From contig CAVZOY010000006.1 in NCBI GenBank assembly GCA_963777095.1, positions 496,001 through 560,000 of the forward strand: DNA of 64,000 nt, written 5' to 3'. Within the stretch, counting starts at the first letter, position 1, and every line of letters begins with the position of its first letter. The position numbers and the translations under genes are program-made. Below the pieces are notes generated by a model. That model saw only the letters and a list, made by a program, of their open reading frames with translations. It was not told the origin of the DNA and did no database searches. Shown one piece after another: positions 63,587 through 64,000 of this stretch. This stretch comes from CAVZOY01 sp963777095 (GTDB taxonomy: Bacteria > Actinomycetota > Actinomycetes > Mycobacteriales > Geodermatophilaceae).

Positions 63587-64000
63587 GACCGGCTCCGCCA
63601 GTCCGCGCCGAACTCGTCGCGCCAGCGCACCAGGACGGCCTCACCGAGGCTCGTCCAGGGCCGGACGGGGAGGCCCGCTGCGATGAGCAACTCGTCGTGC
63701 GCCGGCCGCAGAGAGGCCTCGGAGCCCCAGGCGAGCAGGGCCAACCGGCCGATCGCCTCCGGCTGCAGGCCGATCCGGCGGGCGTAGCGGGACACCTGCT
63801 CGAACAGCCAGCCGCTGTCCCGACGTCGTCCCGCCGCCAGGTCGAGCACGTACGCCGCCTGGCGGTCGGGCCCGTGCGCGCCGTCGGCTCGCGCCAGCGA
63901 CGTGCACAGGAGCGGCAGCAGATCCAGCAACGGCAGCCCGCGTTCGCGCGCGGTCTCCCAGTCGAGCACGGACGGGCGACCGGAGCGGTCCACCAGGACG
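63583..64000 (-). CDS. Phosphotransferase/kinase-like protein (C-terminal part; start beyond window)
   Basis: The visible 138 C-terminal residues begin at the window edge. They include VLVDRSGRPSVLDWETARER, then GLPLLDLLPLLCTSLA, which matches the end of the aminoglycoside-phosphotransferase fold (metal-binding VLDWE with a following DL). The rest is helical, with ARRIGLQPEAIGRLALLAWG and RPWTSLGEAVLVRWRDEFGA. APH-fold proteins in glycan loci may phosphorylate sugars or lipid carriers. The 5' part is missing, so the family call is provisional. It is coupled to the downstream GT4 gene by ATGA. Confidence 0.6.
   Translation of the reverse strand, partial: VLVDRSGRPSVLDWETARERGLPLLDLLPLLCTSLARADGAHGPDRQAAYVLDLAAGRRRDSGWLFEQVSRYARRIGLQPEAIGRLALLAWGSEASLRPAHDELLIAAGLPVRPWTSLGEAVLVRWRDEFGADWRSRS

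Overview
The window is very GC-rich (about 72-75% by eye), uses GTG starts freely, and packs genes into operons whose stop and start codons overlap as ATGA or GTGA. DUF4032, CGNR-type regulator, LytR-CpsA-Psr and BY-kinase genes, together with tRNA-Arg(ACG) and tRNA-Ser(GCU), fit a high-GC actinobacterium. The protein flavour suggests Geodermatophilaceae (Blastococcus, Geodermatophilus or Modestobacter), but that placement is an inference. No rRNA, CRISPR array, insertion sequence or prophage was seen.

Sequence quality is uneven. From 1 to about 18 kb almost every gene is broken by small indels, although the encoded domains stay recognisable when read across frames. From about 18.8 to 30 kb the frames are clean. 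After 30 kb isolated single-base frameshifts recur. I therefore give most broken genes as one coding region and treat the breaks as probable sequence error. At 9.28-9.52 kb a G-rich stretch of odd composition replaces the expected 3' end of an alpha-glucosidase gene.

Layout. (1) 1-6.1 kb, minus strand: an ADP-heptose operon with a GT2-GmhB fusion, a GT9 heptosyltransferase, two further glycosyltransferases, GmhA and HldE. (2) 6.2-9.1 kb: a MarR regulator, a surface protein with a sortase-like tail and a lactate-oxidase-family flavoenzyme. (3) 9.5-20.7 kb: a maltodextrin regulon with alpha-glucosidase, MalK, MalG, MalF, MalE, a divergent LacI regulator and two more GH13 enzymes. A shared 17-bp operator sits at both promoters. 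(4) 21-24.6 kb: a DUF4032 kinase-like protein and two tandem collagen-like secreted proteins that share a 76-nt leader and matching terminators. (5) 24.6-29.1 kb: two tRNAs, an MFS transporter, a CGNR regulator, and PAP2, DoxX and PHP-domain proteins.

(6) 29-64 kb is a long cell-surface polysaccharide region. It holds many GT2 and GT4 enzymes, two flippases, a polymerase, a GT2-deacetylase fusion, a GH16 hydrolase, GalE, UDP-glucose dehydrogenase, a short initiating sugar transferase, and all four dTDP-rhamnose genes. It also holds an LCP ligase, a BY-kinase, a tandem pair of low-molecular-weight tyrosine phosphatases of which the second lacks the catalytic cysteine, and enzymes expected for a CDP-polyol (ribitol/glycerol) phosphate polymer. 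Together these suggest one or more rhamnose-, galactose- and uronate-containing wall polymers, possibly with polyol-phosphate units, made on a lipid carrier, flipped, polymerised and attached to peptidoglycan, with length or export controlled by tyrosine phosphorylation.
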